Origin: Arthrobacter sp. ISL-85
Lineage (GTDB): Bacteria; Actinomycetota; Actinomycetes; Actinomycetales; Micrococcaceae
Reading direction: 5' to 3'
NCBI RefSeq assembly: GCF_018613675.1
Contig: NZ_JAGGPQ010000027.1
Span: 18,125 to 82,124 of the forward strand
Length of the DNA: 64,000 nucleotides
Shown here one piece after another: positions 61,588 to 64,000 of this stretch. Under the pieces are notes generated by a model, which was not told the DNA's origin, made no database searches, and saw nothing but the letters and a program-made list of their open reading frames with translations. Numbering within the stretch: the first letter of the stretch is position 1; each line of letters begins with the position of its first letter. Made by a program: the position numbers and the translations under genes.

Positions 61588-63854
61588 ATACGCCAAGCCG
61601 CTTGACTACCTTCACCGGCCTTTTTGCTTCCGATGATGAGGCCCAAGTGAGGGCGATCCAAGTCCCATTAATTCAGAGGGATTACGCGCAGGGCCGTGAA
61701 GACGGCACCATCGAACAAATTCGCAACAACTTCCTTGACGTTCTTCACTTGGCCGTCTCCGAAGAAAATCCGGATCCGGTCCACCTCGACTTTGTTTACG
61801 GTGAGGTGAAGTCTGGTGTGCTGGAACCCCTCGATGGTCAGCAGCGGCTGACGACGTTATTCCTGTTGCACTGGTATCTGGCCTCGCGAGCGGGAGAGCT
61901 CCATTCTCGCCAGCCGTGGACAGAGTTCACATACGCCACTCGACCGAGCGCACGCTTATTCTGCGAACGCCTTGCAGTGTCCCCGCTGCCAACCTCCATT
62001 GATCAACCGTCGGCATGGATCATCGACCAGCCGTGGTACCTCTTCGTTTGGCGCCATGATCCCACGATCCAGTCCATGCTTGTTGTGCTGGATGCAATTC
62101 ACAGGCGGTTTCGGACCGAGGATGCCAAGGCCGCTTGGGTGCGACTCATAGATCCGATCAAGCCGGCGGTTTCCTTCCTCGTCCTGGCTCCGTCTGATAT
62201 GGGCTCGGCTGCGGACCTTTACATCAAGATGAACTCACGCGGGAAGCCACTGACGGAATTCGAAAATTTCAAGGCGCATTTTGAGAAGTCGATTGAATCA
62301 ACCGAGAGGGCTATGGAGTTTGCCGAAAGGGTTGATGGGGCATGGTCGGACTTGCTATGGAAATTCCGCGGTGAAGACGACTTGGTCGACGACGAATTCA
62401 TACGCTACATAGGCTTCATCACCGAGTTGTGCGAGTGGGCCGATCCAGACGCTGACGTACGTGAGCGGCGAGAACTTCTCAGCCGGAGCACTGAGCGGGT
62501 ATTTGGGGAGGCGAATGTCCGACGATGTGAGTCATTGGACTTCCTGTTTAAGGCATTCGATGTATGGGTAGGCCGGGACATCGCCGCCGTGTTTACTGGA
62601 CTCTTCAGGGGCGCGGCGGAGGAGGACGGGGATAAAGCCGACCGAATTGTGCTGTTCTTCCGAGACCAGCGGATCAATCTGTTTGATGTTTGCTGCCGGA
62701 CCTTCGGTGAAACAAGCGGAAGAACACGAATCTTCACTTTCGGGCAGAGCCTTTTGCTATTCGCCGTGCTTCTCCACCTTAAGCATGAGACAGACGCACC
62801 TCGAGCCCGGATCCGGACCCTGCGTAATCTCATAGAAGCTTCTACGAATGAACTGCGTCTGGACCGGATGCCCAGGTTGCTCCGGGACGTTGAACGACTT
62901 GTGCGTGACGGCGCTCTCAGCGAACTCGAGAGCTTCAACAAGCAGCAGATCGGCGAGGAATTGCTGAAACGAGAGTTCCTGGTCGCAAACCCTGAGCTCA
63001 CCCCGTCGCTTCATCGTTTGGAAGACAGTCACCTCCTGCGCGGATCTATAGGCGCCTTCTGCTTAGAACCGAACAAGTTCGCTGCTCGAACCGACGCGTT
63101 CCTTCGCTTGGCGTCAGCGCCAGAAATCTGGCCCGAGGTCACAGGGGCGCTGCTAGCAACGGGCGAGTATCAACGAACAACCAACAACAGAAGGTTTCAA
63201 TTCGGAACCAGGTTCAAGCGATACGAGAATGCCTGGCGTGAACTATTGACGGGGGCAGATCGAGAGGCGCTGTCGGAGACGCGATCCGCTTTGGCCAAGC
63301 TCCTGGATGCCATCAGCTGTTGCGAAGAATTAGAGCCGACACTGGGGGCCCTGCAATCGGAATGGCTCGCTCAGCATGACGCGGAGCTCTCTTTCGATTG
63401 GCGTTACTACATGGTGAAATACTCGGACATGCGTGAGGGCGGCTCGGGAATCTACTACTCAGAAGGTGGGGCGCTGGGCTACTCGATGTGCATGCTCCGA
63501 GGCGGTACAACCACGCTCAATAGTCGGTACCGGGATCCGTATCTCCTTGCGATTTGGCGCAGTGCCGGGAGCCCCGAGGGCGTGGAAGACCCCTGGTTCA
63601 CTGGGCATGAAGCTACTCCTCGGCGGTTGAAGCTCACGCGGAGCGGTGTCGGAATCCGCTCAGTTTCGCAAGGATTGGAGCTGTCCGGACCTGCAGTGGA
63701 GGAGTTTGCGGAAGTTTACACTTCGCTCCGGCGCGACCTCGGCGCCTCCGCGAACGGCCTCATTGAGATCAAGCAGGTGGACGGTATCGACGCGGTTGAC
63801 CGGATCCTGCTAGGAACGGATGTTCTGCGGCGGCTTCTTGATGCGGGACTTTGA
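61584..63854 (+). CDS. DUF262 protein without HNH domain, second of a coupled pair
   Basis: The ATG at 61584 overlaps the previous stop by 4 bp. The 756-residue product has a DUF262 N-terminus (VRAIQVPLIQRDYAQGRED; LEPLDGQQRLTTLFLLHWYL; DLYIKMNSRGKPLTEFENFKAHFEK). The long remainder is helical, with no H-x-x-P/N-x-N block of DUF1524. A C-terminal part of about 180 residues (YYMVKYSDMREGGSGIYY; LLAIWRSAGSPEG; KLTRSGVGIRSVSQG) is of unknown fold. Absence of the nuclease module suggests this is the sensor or regulator, and the upstream gene the effector (inference). Confidence 0.8.
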   Translation: MNTPSRLTTFTGLFASDDEAQVRAIQVPLIQRDYAQGREDGTIEQIRNNFLDVLHLAVSEENPDPVHLDFVYGEVKSGVLEPLDGQQRLTTLFLLHWYLASRAGELHSRQPWTEFTYATRPSARLFCERLAVSPLPTSIDQPSAWIIDQPWYLFVWRHDPTIQSMLVVLDAIHRRFRTEDAKAAWVRLIDPIKPAVSFLVLAPSDMGSAADLYIKMNSRGKPLTEFENFKAHFEKSIESTERAMEFAERVDGAWSDLLWKFRGEDDLVDDEFIRYIGFITELCEWADPDADVRERRELLSRSTERVFGEANVRRCESLDFLFKAFDVWVGRDIAAVFTGLFRGAAEEDGDKADRIVLFFRDQRINLFDVCCRTFGETSGRTRIFTFGQSLLLFAVLLHLKHETDAPRARIRTLRNLIEASTNELRLDRMPRLLRDVERLVRDGALSELESFNKQQIGEELLKREFLVANPELTPSLHRLEDSHLLRGSIGAFCLEPNKFAARTDAFLRLASAPEIWPEVTGALLATGEYQRTTNNRRFQFGTRFKRYENAWRELLTGADREALSETRSALAKLLDAISCCEELEPTLGALQSEWLAQHDAELSFDWRYYMVKYSDMREGGSGIYYSEGGALGYSMCMLRGGTTTLNSRYRDPYLLAIWRSAGSPEGVEDPWFTGHEATPRRLKLTRSGVGIRSVSQGLELSGPAVEEFAEVYTSLRRDLGASANGLIEIKQVDGIDAVDRILLGTDVLRRLLDAGL

Positions 63855-64000
63855 CCGGCACGTAAATCCCCCGCCATGTATCCATGATGCCGGCCCGCGT
63901 CGATAACTTCCACATGCCGAGCGGCCGCGCCGACTCTATGCCGCATGCGCGTACTGTGGCGAGCTATCGGACGTAAATGGCTCTTCGTGTTTGGTGGTGA

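Noticed and set aside
63945..64000. Possible gene start at the right window edge (ATG then RVLWRAIGRKWLF)
   Set aside because: Only 18 codons are visible, without a ribosome site; it cannot be judged without sequence beyond the window.
1..64000. tRNA genes, integrase or direct repeats marking the defence island as an integrated element
   Set aside because: None was seen by eye at 45368-45724, 48530-49047 or near 63855-64000; boundaries of the island remain undefined.

Overview
The window is high-GC actinobacterial DNA. Frequent GTG starts, dense 4-bp ATGA/GTGA gene overlaps, GC-rich hairpin terminators and the gene families present point to an Arthrobacter/Pseudarthrobacter-like Micrococcaceae. 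This is an inference from gene content; there is no rRNA gene to confirm it. No tRNA, rRNA, CRISPR array, intact transposase or integrase was seen.

Region 1 (1-26350) looks like ordinary chromosome. It opens with the end of a LutC-type gene, then ppsR-ppsA (PEP synthase and its regulator). A run of small genes follows: DinB-like, ion channel, GNAT, DUF1214/DUF1254 pair, slipin, an OFA-family transporter with a tiny partner protein, and DUF1295. Next come secreted proteins: a HAF-like protein, a purple-acid-phosphatase-like enzyme with a Pro-Thr linker, and an HNH nuclease with an Excalibur tail. The rest holds a rifampin-phosphotransferase-like dikinase coupled to a DUF998 membrane protein, a GYD protein, a four-repeat GSYVT mini-protein, and a MarR regulator divergent from a membrane protein/SDR pair.

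Region 2 (26578-38453) is a tellurium-resistance-type stress island. It has four TerD paralogues, TelA, a DUF475/TerC-like membrane protein, a von Willebrand A protein, and a metabolic module. The module consists of a CitE-like aldolase, a phosphoribosyltransferase fused to a StiP/PELOTA-like half, and a HAD hydrolase, apparently translated as one coupled chain. This set resembles the predicted nucleoside-like biosynthesis module described for Ter systems; I see no ATP-grasp gene.

Region 3 (38710-45367) returns to metabolism. It holds a DUF4839 protein, an NAD(P)-binding protein, and a ThDP-dependent enzyme beside an Lrp/AsnC regulator, which is divergent from a PLP aminotransferase and an amino-acid permease (probable amino-acid catabolism locus).

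Region 4 (45725-63854) is a defence island. It contains a 934-residue esterase-NTPase-TPR protein (STAND-like), then the 3' part of a type-1-like BREX operon (decapitated pglX, pglZ, brxL) abutting an oppositely oriented helicase fragment, which looks like a deletion scar. Beyond lie a GmrSD-like DUF262/DUF1524 nuclease carrying an alkyltransferase-like and a DUF4268-like domain, two uncharacterised minus-strand genes, a frameshifted DUF4230 gene, and a translationally coupled pair of DUF262 proteins of which only the first keeps an HNH-type motif. The strongest candidates for undescribed systems are 45725-48529, 54604-57222 and 59860-63854.
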